From positions 30,034,501 to 30,098,500 of the forward strand of contig NC_056755.1 of the NCBI RefSeq assembly GCF_018687715.1: a stretch of 64,000 nt of DNA, written 5' to 3'. Within the stretch, counting starts at the first letter, position 1. The number at the start of each line of letters is the position of its first letter. Under the pieces are notes generated by a model that was not told the origin of the DNA, searched no databases, and saw nothing but the letters and a program-made list of their open reading frames with translations. Below, piece by piece: positions 1 through 10,500 of this stretch. Both the position numbers and the translations under genes were made by a program. Source of the DNA: Carya illinoinensis (lineage: Eukaryota > Streptophyta > Magnoliopsida > Fagales > Juglandaceae).

Positions 1-1480
1 GATACTTTTTAGAGAGTTATGTCAGGTAGTCAGAGGACTAATCGCACTCTGCCAAGGGAGGGGTAGGGAATCAGGATGCGTCAAGCCACGCCCTTTCCTT
101 TTGTCCCCCAGGGAGGTAATATGTCGGATGATTGAGAAGCCGGTATGCGCTTTGCCACGAAGGGGATGGGTAAGCTATTTGGGTAGCCGAGAGGCTGGGC
201 GATGGGGAAGTCAAACCGAGCTAGAGGCTAGTTCTGCCTATCAAACCTCACGAGGAGGTAGGTTGTTTGGGAAGTTTGTGACTGGACCCACTCCCATCTG
301 TTGGCACTCTTCATCATGCTAGAGGTTTGGGTAAGTCTTCGGGTGGGCAAAGGGTTAGACCGACTCTCCCATGGTGGAGGGATGAGATGGCCTTAGGCTC
401 ATCTCACCCTTATAGGCCCCACAGGGAGGTAAGTATCGGGTAATTTGGGACTGGACCCGCTCCCGCCTATTGCCCATGAGGAAGATGGGTTATCGGGCGG
501 CTGAGGACTAGCTCGCACTTAGCTGTGGGAGGGATCAAGCAGTCTTAGGCATTACACCCATCCCTTTGGTACCCCTCAGGCAAGGTAAATGTGGATAGCA
601 GAATAGCACGTCTGCACTTCACCATGATGGGGAGTGGTAATTCATTTGGGCGGCCGAGAGGCTAGGTCACTGAGGGGGTTGGACCTACCTGTTGACCTTT
701 GTAGGGAGGTTGGCTATTCAGGTAGTTTGTGATTGTACCAGCTCTCCTCTAGGTGAGGGATGGGATGGCCTTAGAATCATCTCACCTTTGGGAACCCTGC
801 GGGGAGGTAAGTATCGGGCACTTTAGGACTAGACCGACTCCTACCTGTTGATGCTCACGAGGAAGGTAAGTTGTTTGGCAGTTAAGGACTAGCTTGCAAT
901 TGGCTGTGGGAGGGATCAAGCAGCCTTAGGCATTACACCCATCCCTTTGGTATGCCACAGGGAAGGTAAATGTTGGACAACTGAATAGTTGGTCCACACT
1001 TCACTGTGATGGGGACATGGTGATTCGTTTGGGCAACTGAGAGGTTGGGCCCAGTCTCTTCCATGGGGAAGGCTAGTTTGGGATGGGGCTAGACCCACCT
1101 GTTGACCCTGGTAGGGAGGTAGGCTGCTTGGGCAGTATGTGACTATACCTACTCCCATTTGTTGACATCACAGGGAAGGCAAGTGAGGGATAGGATGGTA
1201 CTGATCCCACTCTTCATAGTGGCGGAGGTTGGGGTAAGTGGTGGCTGAAGGGCCTGACCCACTCTCCCTTAAGGGAGGGAGAAGACAGCCTTAAGGCTCA
1301 TCTTGCTATTTGGGTCCCCACGAGGAGGTAAGTACTGGGCAGTTTGGGACTGGACTCGCTCCTGTCTGTAGATGCTCATGTGGAAGGTAAGTTGTTAGGT
1401 AGTCGAAGGCTAACCCGCACTCCTCCATGGGTAGGATAGAGCAGCACTTAGGCGTGTTTGTTGTCCCGTGGGGAGGTAAG
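1..1480. repeat. Degenerate higher-order tandem array (about 0.38 kb period)
   Basis: Units recur around the motif GGGAGGTAAGT followed by a GGGACTGGACC-like stretch. The landmark CATTACACCCATCCCTTTGG occurs at about 550 and 931 (381 bp apart), and CATCTCACC..GGAGGTAAGTATCGGG at about 401 and 779 (378 bp apart), with a more divergent copy near 1300. Sub-units of roughly 50-100 bp share GGAGGTAAG starts. No credible protein runs through it; the short open frames shift between copies. It adjoins a Tat-type retrotransposon relic, and that lineage often carries tandem repeats in non-coding DNA, so it may belong to that element. Confidence 0.7.
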
Positions 1481-1486
1481 TTTTCA

Positions 1487-1592
1487 TTGAAGATTTCGTT
1501 GATAGAGATTTACGTTGGTGGAGATATACATTGGTGGAGATATGTGTTTGCGAAGATATAAATTGATGGAGATATACGTTGATGGAGATATC
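1487..1592. repeat. Short tandem repeat, about 18-21 bp unit
   Basis: Repeats of a unit resembling TTGGTGGAGATATA / TTGATGGAGATATACG, about five copies with substitutions. It joins the large array on its left to the retrotransposon relic on its right. No coding potential seen. Confidence 0.6.
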
Positions 1593-1610
1593 GATTTTAC
1601 ACTTTCAATT

Positions 1611-2560
1611 TCTAAAAAATAAATTACAAATTTACAAGGCTCCTCCCCGCAGGGAGAGACAGTCTGCTCCTCTCACTCTTCATTATATGCGCCCCCCTCT
1701 CCTCCTCTAGCCCAATAGGAGAAGTCATTGATGAAGACTAGCTGCGGCTTCATGTGAGGCCATATCTAATCTTTCCTATTGGTCTCCTCCTCCAAGGCTT
1801 TACCTTCTCAATGGGCCTAGGGGCGTGCCATGTGTACCCTGCGAGCTTTTGGCTTTAGCTCCTGCACAGTGCATCCCCGTGCCAGGGCCTATTCTCCCCG
1901 GATCTCTCATACTCCCTCAAAGGTTAGGAATTTCATCTTCAAGAAGTCTACCATGACAAAGGCCTTGTAGGTCATGACTAGTTGAACTATCTTCCCGGAG
2001 AAGCCCTTGACCTGCAGGCTTGTTTGAGTTGGCCAGCATCTATTCCCATCCAAGTGAATACTTCCTAGAAGAAGATTTTTGTCGAGCTACCATTGTTGAT
2101 AAGGATCCTCCTCGTAGTGAAGTTGGCGACTAGCATTATCACCACTAAGGTGTCTTCATGTGAGTAAAGAACCATTTCCTCGTCGCTTTCCTCAAAGTAG
2201 AAATTGGGCCCAACTCGCTCCTCCTATACTTGGCTAAGGGGTATTTAGCCGAGTACACCTCTCAGTATCAAGCCTCCTTGGCTCCCAGATGAGGTTGCTC
2301 CTCTGATGGTGAAGCCCCCTGCAATGGTCCTGATCTCCCCCAATGAAGGTCTTTCCTGGCTCAGTGACTGGGGGCGACCAAGCGAAGGCCTTGGCTGGGT
2401 TCCCTGTGCTGCGGGTTTTCTGCCTTCTTGGCCTATTGCCTCTCTTGGTACTTTTCTCCTAGGACTGCCACCTCCATACTTGCTCTGGCCGACAAGTGGG
2501 AGGATACCTCAGTGCCGGCTGATCTACCTACTCCTTTCCCCCTCTTGAGGAGTGGCAGCC
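1611..2560 (-). pseudogene. Protease and linker relic of the Tat-like gypsy pol
   Basis: On the minus strand a linker with IRTIAGG (near 2320; the INTI.GG linker of Tat elements) is followed by SHEDTLVVIMLVANF and RRILINNGSS (near 2090-2180). This matches the aspartic protease-like region of the lineage, where the active-site motif is normally VDNGSS or VDSGSS; here the Asp is Asn, so the site would be dead. After about 1980 only decayed fragments follow (VMVDFL, ALARGCTVQELKP), apparently brought together by an internal deletion. Stops occur throughout and no RT motifs follow. Confidence 0.65.
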
Positions 2561-2599
2561 TTCCATGTTATGCTGGTGGATTGGTGGTAGGTACACTAG

Positions 2600-3593
2600 T
2601 GATGAGCTGGCTGATTGTCTTCTTGGGTGGGTTGGTGCTCCTCCTTTTGGACGGCAAACACATATCAATCTAGCCAAAGTCCCAAGCCCTTTGAGGGGGC
2701 ATCCTCTCTTATTCCATCATGTGGTCTTCTTTCCACGTTCTTACGAGCTTGGCCCTTAGCCAAGTCCTTCCTCTTTTTGTCCGCCCTCTCTAGTCTTTTC
2801 TTCCTCGGCTCAGTTAGTGCACAGAGCCTGTCCTTAGCATTGATGAAGTTGTCGACGTGATCCATGAACTCCTGTAGTGTGGTAGGGGTTCTCCTGGCCA
2901 GTTTTTCCATGAATTGGTTTCTGGACCATACTCCTCCCAAAAGCGTTGCCAAGGTGATCTTTTTGTCCTAATCATCCGTAGTCGTGCACTCCTTATTGAA
3001 CCTAGATAGGCATGCCTTCAGGTTCTCATCCTCCCTTTGTTTGATGGTGAGGAGATATGCCATAGGGCGCCTTCTTGTCTTGCTCGACATAAACTACACA
3101 AGAAACAGTCAGGCCAACTCCCAAAAACTATCTATGGAACCGACCGCTAGGGACCCAAACCACACTCTTAGTGGGAAGGCTCTATAGGCCACCTCCTTTG
3201 GAGAACCATGAAGAGTCATGTTAGCTTGAAGGTTTCCAGGTGCTAGAGTGAGTCTTGGGTCTCATCATACATTTAAGTGAGGGGGATTTGACACTTAAGT
3301 AGCAAGGGCACTGCCATCACATCTTCATTGTACAGTAGGCCCATCTTCCTTACCATCTCCTTATATAATCCTTTAAGGTTACATAGCTCGTTCTGCATAT
3401 TCCTCTTCTCATCCTTTGTGTTGCCTTCTCCTCTGGCATTTCTAGACGGAACATGCTTGCTATTGTTGGGTTCTACATCGTGCCCTAACTCATTGGTGGT
3501 TCCCTTGAATGACTCATTCTCCTTTCGGAGGAAACCTAACTCAGCAGCCAGTTTTTCAACCAGTTGTTCCATCACCACTAACCAAGTTTCCAT
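2600..3593 (-). pseudogene. gag relic of the Tat-like gypsy element
   Basis: The likely start is the METWLVVMEQLVEKL methionine at 3593; a charged N-terminal section runs to a stop near 3273. Family-typical gag text continues in other frames through DETQD..LQHLETF, YLLTIKQREDENLKA and ATLLGGVWSRNQFMEKLARR, ending in a basic RKKRLERADKKRKD tail near 2740. In intact elements this protein forms the virus-like particle in the cytoplasm. Several stops and at least two frameshifts break it. It is followed on the same strand by the protease relic, the normal gag-pol order. No zinc knuckle was recognised. Confidence 0.75.
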
Positions 3594-3679
3594 GCTTGTT
3601 GGCGTCACTTCCTCCTGTCCCCAAGTTGTCTAAGAAAGGGTTCTTAAAGAAATGGAAATGACGCGTGAAGTCTATAGAG

Positions 3680-3698
3680 ATCCCACAGATGGCACCAC
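3680..3698 (-). other. Primer-binding site of the Tat-like element
   Basis: The minus strand reads GTGGTGCCATCTGTGGGAT directly after the LTR end. This resembles the TGGCGCCGTCTGTGGGA context that follows the LTR in many plant Tat-type elements. It has substitutions, as expected of an old copy. Confidence 0.6.
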
Positions 3699-4350
3699 TG
3701 TTAATGTCGAGTTTCGCATGCCTTTGGGCCAGTCTCTTAGCAATTCGGGTCTTCAATCTTGGGCTTGCAAACACAGAAAATATTGCAAGACGGGGGCTGT
3801 GGTGGTGGCCAAGAAGTGTCCGATGCTAATGTCAGTATCATCTTAGAGTTTAGTGCAAGTATGTAGAGAGTTCAGAGGGAGTTCCTACTACCTGGGGATT
3901 TCCTTTTATACCCGATCTCTGGGTTCAAATGCCTATGCCCTGATTCAATGGGATGTGTCCTCTCAATAGTTCCTTCAGTCAAGCTCCTTTAATGCAGCGT
4001 GACCTCTGGGGTTGTGCATTTAATGTGGCATGACCCTCTGAGCTGTTCAGCCTGTGGATGTGCATCGTCAGACTCTTCCTTCCCCATCCGTCAAAGGATG
4101 AAGAGCTCCCTGCGATCTGCACCCACCCTTTTGCTCATGGCTACATGGGATTAAGATCTGTATATGTGGTGTGTTCCTTCTTCCTTTTACGTTATGGTGG
4201 GTTTCCTGTGCTTTCAAGGTCATAGACCGACCTTTCTTCTAGGTTGAAGATCTTTTGATTGGGCCAAAGGGTTGTTCGGTTGGCCTAGGCCTCTCATGGT
4301 ATTGGGCTTATACTCAAAGCCTTCGGTCTAGGGGAAAAAACCCCCTTACA
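3699..4350 (-). repeat. 5' LTR of the Tat-like gypsy element
   Basis: On the minus strand it begins TGTAAGGGGG at 4350 and ends in ATTAACA at 3699, giving the canonical TG...CA ends and a length of 652 bp. The primer-binding site follows at once. The partner LTR lies outside the window or is lost, so the right edge rests on the TG terminus and on the resumption of element A's LTR. Confidence 0.7.
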
Positions 4351-4722
4351 CTCGTGTTTACATACTAATATATGTTCTCTGATTATTGAGTTGTTGATAA
4401 CTCATCCCTTATCTCTACTATATTTTTCTAATAATTTGAATAATTTAGCTGAGGATCAAGATTATGGAGCATGGGAGAGATGATTTAAGCATAGTGGATT
4501 GAGCATAAAAGGTTTCTATGAGTATAAACACATTTTATTGAGTAATTTTGTCATGTTCTAATGACTTGGTATTTTGGAAGGTTGATTATATTGAGGTAAT
4601 TGGTTGGAAACAATAATTTTTATATGAGGTTTTAGATTGTTGGAGTCTATAAATATATTGTTGGAGTGTGAGTTTAAGTGATAGGAAGTAACTCTTCGAG
4701 GCCTCCGGGACTGGGCGTTACA
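4351..4722 (+). repeat. 3' portion of the 5' LTR of element A
   Basis: It ends in GGGCGTTACA at 4722, the same kind of terminus as the family B LTRs. Its first part matches the 3' LTR at about 19880-20011, sharing ATATTTTTCTAATAATTTGA and AGGATCAAGATT.GTGGAGCATG. The 5' portion of this LTR lies beyond the Tat insertion or is lost. Confidence 0.65.
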
Positions 4723-4723
4723 A

Positions 4724-4736
4724 TTGCTATTAGAGG
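4724..4736 (+). other. Degenerate primer-binding site of element A
   Basis: TTGCTATTAGAGG lies one base after the LTR end and differs by three substitutions from TTGGTATCAGAGC, the tRNA-iMet complement used by most plant LTR elements. The position supports the LTR boundary. Confidence 0.5.
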
Positions 4737-4889
4737 TAGATTTAAGGTTCTGCGGACTTTATGGATTGGGATTTTGGAGATATGAGGTTTAGATTTTGTA
4801 GATTTTAAGAACTGATTTCATGGCATTTGGGGTTTTAGATCTGATAGGCTCATTTTGTAGACTGTAGGAAATGACACTAATAAGATTTA

Positions 4890-5222
4890 GGCTGTGTTTC
4901 GATGTTGAGCTGAGCTCAATTGTTTATGAATAGTAGTGATTTGAGATGGTGGGCTGAAATCTGTGGGGCTCATGTAAGATGAATTTATATGTGTTTGGAT
5001 ATTAATATGAGTTTAGTACTATTTATGAGAAGTTAGAAAATTTTGTGGGTCCCATGTGTAAAAAGGTGTTGAGTTGAAAAGGGTTGTGGGTCTCACGTGT
5101 AAAGAGGTTTTGGATTGAAATGAGTTTAGTGATTTGAGAGTTATGTGCTTGGATGTTAGACTCATCTTAAAATTAGATTGAACTGAGTTTATCTTAGTGC
5201 AGTCCAACAACCAAATGGGGCC
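4890..5222. mobile_element. Harbinger/Tourist-like MITE
   Basis: A 333-bp segment with imperfect terminal inverted repeats: GGCTGTGTTTCGATGTTG at the left and the complement of CAACAACCAAATGGGGCC at the right. TTA flanks it on both sides (4887-4889 and 5223-5225). A TWA target duplication and GG..CC ends are typical of PIF/Harbinger-type MITEs. It has no coding capacity. Confidence 0.6.
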
Positions 5223-5802
5223 TTAAGTTTTAGAATTTGAAGGGGCACATAAGATTGATTGAAAGCCAAGTTTGAGATTCTGCAGGCTTTATGGTTTGAG
5301 ATGTTGGAAATTTGAGGTTTAGGGATTTTTCATACTTTAAAGTTGATTTTGATGGGATACGAGGTTTTAAATTTTGTAGATTTTAAGAAATGATTTTCAT
5401 GACATTTGGGGTTTTATATCCGATAGGCTTAACTTGTGGACTTTAGAAACTGATTTCAGATTTGATGTCTAGAAATTTGCAGAATGCAAGAGATGATTCT
5501 TTTGATATTTAAGGTCTTAGAATCAGTAGGCATGAGCGATTGTGTTCTATGAAATTTAAGGTTTGAAAAAAAATATGGGTGGGATTATTATTAGACTTTT
5601 AATTCCATTGTTGAATTTTACATTTTTGGACAAGAACTGGACCCATGGTGATGACGACCGAAATTACGTGTGTACATGTGTATGCCAAGAGGATTATAAG
5701 GTATTTAATGCATCAGGCAAAAAATGAAGGAAAGTTAGGATTTTGGAATATTAGGTTTGATGTTGTTATTGATGATTAAAATATGCATGTATTATGAGCG
5801 AT

Positions 5803-5820
5803 AAGTATTATAGACTTTGC
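5803..5820. repeat. LINE target-site duplication, left copy
   Basis: AAGTATTATAGACTTTGC, identical to the copy after the A-tail at 11706-11723. Perfect identity over 18 bp defines the insertion point. Confidence 0.93.
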
Positions 5821-6089
5821 AAATGTAAAGTCTTCTCTCTCTTGCTCTCTCTCTAAGGGGCGATAGAGGTGAAGTTTTTTCTTGCTCTTGGCAAGGGTAG
5901 TCTCCTGATCCTTAGGTTGAGGAGCTTAGTTTTAGCTCGATTTTTTCTTCTTTCTTCTCTCTTAAGCCACGGTCGCTGAAGCTAGCCAGGGAGTTTCAAA
6001 TCCAGAAGTTATTCCAAAAGAAGAAGTTAGTGGAGAGAGTTGGAAGTAAACAAAGACTCAAGGGAGAGGATACGGGGAAGATAGAAGAA

Positions 6090-7564
6090 ATGGCAGACTC
6101 CATACTGGAAAAGTGGGACAAACTCAAACTCATTGATGCTGAACAAGCGAAGGTGCAGATTGACCTGTCCGCTGATGGCATAGCCTTTAGATGAGGCACT
6201 CTCTGCCTACTGGGTCTTATTGTGGCAGATAAGGTGGTCAATAAGGAAGCTTTCAAAGCAACCATGGTCCAAATTTGAAAGATACGAGGTGGAGTTCAAT
6301 TTAAAGGAGTGGGCACCAATCTGTTCCTGATCGAGTTCCAAAACGCAAGTGACATAGCTAAGGTAAAGCTAGGAAGACCTTGGCAGTTTGACCGTAACTT
6401 AATCTGTCTGAGGACTATAATGGCTTGGTTGCACCAGGGGAGATGGTTTTTGACAAACCCATGTGGGTGCAGATGCATAACATCCCCCTAGGTGGCATGA
6501 CTAGGAAGGTGGGAAGAAACATAGGAGAGCTAGTAGGCGAAGTGCTGAAAGTTGATGTTGATAAAGAAGGAGTTGGCTGGGGGCCCTATCTACGGGTTAA
6601 CATTTCTGTTAATATTACAAAACCCCTGATGAGGGGTGTTGTGAGTTCCTTTAATGGTAACCGAGTATGGATCCCTTTTAGGTATGAAAGGCTGCCCTCT
6701 TTCTGTTTTAGCTGTGGCATCATCAAGCATGGAGCAGTAGGGTGCGAGAAGACGACTCAAATGAGATCCATGCATGGGAAGGAGGAGCTCCAGTATGGGG
6801 CATGGCTACGAGCTTCTTATCAGAAGCATCCCAACAGGGATGTGCCGGGTGGACTCGCCGGAGAGAGAGGCACTCTGGAAAGCAATGCTGGGTGTAAGGG
6901 CGATGATGATGACGTGGCCCAGTCTTTTCTACCATAGGAGAAGATGTCAACTAGCCCTGACATGGTGGAAGACACACGGCTCAACCCCAGAAGCCAAGAT
7001 TTCCCACGTGGGGGTCTGCCAACTACGATACAACAAGACTGCACTAGCCCACTACCAGGTATGCCTGAACCACTTTGCCCTGAGGGACTTTTCAAGGAAG
7101 GGGAGACAGCTAGATCAGGAAACCATACGATAGGTCTTACTGACTATGGTAGGGGAAAAAGAGTGAATGGAAAGTCAGTAGGTAGCGAGGGGCAAAAGGA
7201 AAATCAGGACCCTATCACGGGACTTGGCACCAGTTCCCAATAGAGCTCTAAGGCTCGAGGCATGACCAAGAGGGACCTTAGTATCCTAAGTGAACGTGAC
7301 ATGAATAACACTATGGTTGCCAATAAACAAAGGAGGGGTAGAACATGGAAAAGAAGGACCCGTATTGAATGCTACAAGCCCCCTAACCTGGATGAAATAG
7401 TGCAGGTTTGTGACAGACAGGTTAGCACAACTACTAAAAAAATTAAAAGACCAGGCAGACATAAAATGTCGAGGAGGAAGAAACTGAAAGCTACCATGAT
7501 GTTGGTAGATGAAAACATGAGTGAAGAGGCAGAGGTTGGAGAACAGCCCTGCCTAATAAAATGA
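6090..7564 (+). pseudogene. LINE ORF1: DUF4283 / CCHC nucleic-acid-binding protein
   Basis: The ATG at 6090 opens MADSILEKWDKLKL. An N-terminal DUF4283-type domain follows (GVGTNLFLIEFQNASD, LGRPWQFDRNLICLR), then VQMHNIPLGGMT and a zinc knuckle of the zf-CCHC_4 type (FCFSCGIIKHGAVGC, about 6700-6750), ending in a basic tail. ORF1 proteins bind LINE RNA to form the ribonucleoprotein. Stops lie at 6192 and about 6279, the frame shifts near 6425, and further in-frame stops lie at 6935 and 7241. The terminal TGA (7562-7564) overlaps the ATG of ORF2. The start was chosen because it is the first methionine in frame with the domain. Confidence 0.82.
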
Positions 7565-10500
7565 AGTGCATCAGTTGGAACTGCCGTGGGCTTGGGAACC
7601 CACGGGGAGTTTGAGCACTTCGTGACCTGGTCTGGAAGGAAGTTTCCATGGTTTTGTTCCTACAGGAAACAAAACTACATGTTACGAAAATGGAGCTTGT
7701 AAGAAGAAAGGTGGGATTTGAGTGTTGTTTTGCAGTAAGTTGTTAAGGGAGGAGTGGGGGGTTGGCACTATTGTGGCAAAAGGAAACTAAACTTAGTATA
7801 CAAAGTTTCTCAAAGAACCATATAGATGCTAGGATTTATAATGAAGAGGCTGATAGACAGTGGCACTTTATAGGTGTGTATGGCCATCCTGAGATTGAAC
7901 TGAGGCAGGAAACGTGGAATTTGATTAAAACCCTGAAGGGAGTAGACACTGAACCTTGGTTGGTATGTGGGGATTTTAATGAGGTGCTATGTTGGCAGGA
8001 AAAGAGGGGTGGCAAAGGTAGACCTGAACGACAAATGAAAGCATTCAGACAGCTTATAGATGACTGCTCATTAATTGACTTGGGGTATGAGGGCCACCCT
8101 TTCACTTGGTGTAATATAAGGGAAGCCCCACACTCTCTCAGTGAAAGGCTTGATAGATTCTTAGCAAATCAAATATGGCTAGATAGTTTCCAGAATTATA
8201 CAGTGGTGCATGGGATGGCAGCCTACTCTAACCACCTCCCAGTTATATGTTATTCAAGCAGTGAAAAGAGAAGCACTAGAGGCAAACTGTTTAGGTTCGA
8301 GGCCAAGTGGGCTAAGGATGAGGACTGTGAGAGAGTTATAGCTGACTCATGGAAGTGTGACATAGGTGATAACCCTATGAACAGATTCAAGACACAAGTT
8401 GAGGCCTGTTCTCAAAACATAACACACTGGAACAAGATCAAGTTTGGAAGGGTGTAGAAGAAGATACAACAAGCCAGGGACCACTTACAGTAGGTGCAGG
8501 ATAGAGACCCCTACCATATCCAAGTGGAGGTGCACCAAGAGGCTCGAAACAAACTGCAAATCTGGCTGGAAAGGGAGGAGATTTTATGGCACCAGAGAGC
8601 TAAGTCACTGTGGCTGCAAGGGGGTGATCAGAATACTAAGTATTTTCACCAAAAGGCTTCCTCGAGAAGATCTAAAAAGTGGATAAAGGCCTTAAAGAAT
8701 GAATCAGGCGACTGGCAAGATGGACAAGGAAGGGATGTAGTGATCATGAACTATTTCCAGAACCTATTTTCAGCAAGGTCTCAGAATCCTAGCTTAGAAT
8801 TCTTAGCTGGCATGGAGGGTAGAGTGACTGAGGAGATGAATCAGGACCTGCTGAAAAAATTCAAAAGAGAAGAAGTAAAGGATGCTCTAGACCAAATGCA
8901 CCCTACTAAGGCACCTGGACCTGATGGCCTTCCTCCTATATTCTATCAGAAGTATTGGCACTTAGTTGGGAAGTCTACGACTAATGCTGTGATGCAGGCC
9001 CTGCAAAGTGGTACCCTCCCACTTACCATCAACCACACTTTCATTACTCTAATCCCAAAGAAGAAGAAGCCTGAAAAGATTACTGAGTTCAGGCCAATTA
9101 GCTTATGTAATGTGGTATACAAATTGATTTCGAAGGTCCTGGCTAATAGACTCAAACCAATCCTGACTCAGGTTATTTCAAGCTCCCAAAGTGCTTTTGT
9201 CCCTAGAAGGTTAATCAGTGATAATGTGCTGGTGGCATATGAGGTTATCCATTATCTGAGAAACAGAAGACAAGGAAAAGAAGGCTACATGTCTATCAAA
9301 CTAGATATTAGCAAGGCCTATGACAGGCTTGAATGGGGATACTTGGAGGCAGTGATGAGTAGAATGGGGTTTCACCCTAGGTGGATTCAACTAGTCATGA
9401 TGTGTGTTAGGACAGTCTCCTTTTCAGTTTTAATAAATGGAGAACCAAAGGGCCCTATCCATCCCTCTCGAGGCATAAGGCAAGGAGACCCTCTGTCTCC
9501 TTACCTCTTCCTCATAGGAACTGAAGGACTGATAAGCCTCTTGAAACAAGCAGAGCTATCCAGGAGCATAGCTGGGGTCAGAATATGTAGAGGGGCACCA
9601 AGGATCTCGCATTTGCTGTTTGCAGACGATAATGTACTCTTCTGCAAAGCCAATAGGACAGAGAACAACCACATACAACAGCTATTGGAGCAGTATTAAG
9701 AGGCTTCAAGGCAAAAAGTAAACAAAGACAAAACTTCCATGATATTCAGCAGGAATGTGGATTCTAACCAACAGAGGGAGTTACTGAGCTTATGGGGGGT
9801 CCAACAAATTCAGCAATATGATAGATACCTGGGCTTACCTCCTCTGGTAGGTAGATCAAAGACAAGAGCTTTTTCAGATATTAAGCACAAGGTGTGGACT
9901 AAGCTACAAAACTGGAAAGAGAAGCTGTTGTCTCAGGGAGGGAATGAAGTATTGATAAAGGCAGTGTCACTCTCCATCCCAACCTACACTATGAGCTGCT
10001 TTAAACTACCAGGAAGCCTATGTCATGAGTTGGAACAAATGATGGCACGTTTTTGGTGGGGACAGAAAGAGGAAGAACACAAAATCCATTGGGTAAGCTG
10101 GACCAGGATGTGTGACCATAAGCAGGCTGGAGGACTAGGTTTCAAAGACTTGAGGACCTTTAATGATGCCCTTCTTGCCAAACAACGGTGGAGAATCATG
10201 CAGGAACCAGCTACCTTGATCCATAAAGTATTCAAAGCAAGGTACTTCCCAAATGAGGCCTTTCTTAAGGCAAAACTAGGCTTCAATCCGAGCTTTGCAT
10301 GGAAGGGGATCTGGGAAGCAAAAAAATTGTTAACTCTGGGCTGCAAGTGGAGAGTGGGATCAGGACAGATAATTAAAGTGTGGGAAGATAACTGGATACC
10401 TGGGCACCCCCCTCTGGGCAGAAATGAAGTAACTGCAACAATCTGTGACTAGGATGCAACAATCGATAGCCTAATAGACTCTCAGACTAAGTGGTGGGAT

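Larger units (their letters stand above)
1611..4350 (-). mobile_element. Truncated Ty3/gypsy retrotransposon, Tat-like lineage
   Basis: Reading on the minus strand: a 5' LTR (4350-3699), a primer-binding site with the TCTGTGGGA context typical of Tat-type elements, a gag relic, then a protease-linker region and decayed sequence down to about 1611. Reverse transcriptase, RNase H, integrase and the 3' LTR are not in the window. Its right edge interrupts the 5' LTR of element A, whose sequence resumes at 4351. Many stops and frameshifts make it non-functional. Confidence 0.8.
4737..5820 (+). other. Non-coding internal region of element A, left of the LINE
   Basis: No long open frame. It holds a partial internal duplication: the text around GATTTTAAGAA..TGATTTTCATG and ACATTTGGGGTTTTA occurs at about 4800-4835 and 5380-5410. 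The style of repeated 'gattttaggaaatgattc' phrases resembles the non-coding part of family B. A MITE interrupts it at 4890-5222, and the left copy of the LINE target duplication is at its right end. Confidence 0.5.

Noticed and set aside
101..322. 73-residue frame at the left edge, and 916-1158 on the minus strand
   Set aside because: They lie in the degenerate tandem array, and repeat copies do not keep the frame.
1..1480. CRISPR-like array
   Set aside because: Repeats are long, degenerate and adjoining without uniform spacers, and the rest of the window is a plant nuclear genome.
2306..2860. Plus-strand frames opposite the Tat gag/protease relic
   Set aside because: Shadows of the minus-strand coding relic, which has the family-typical motifs.
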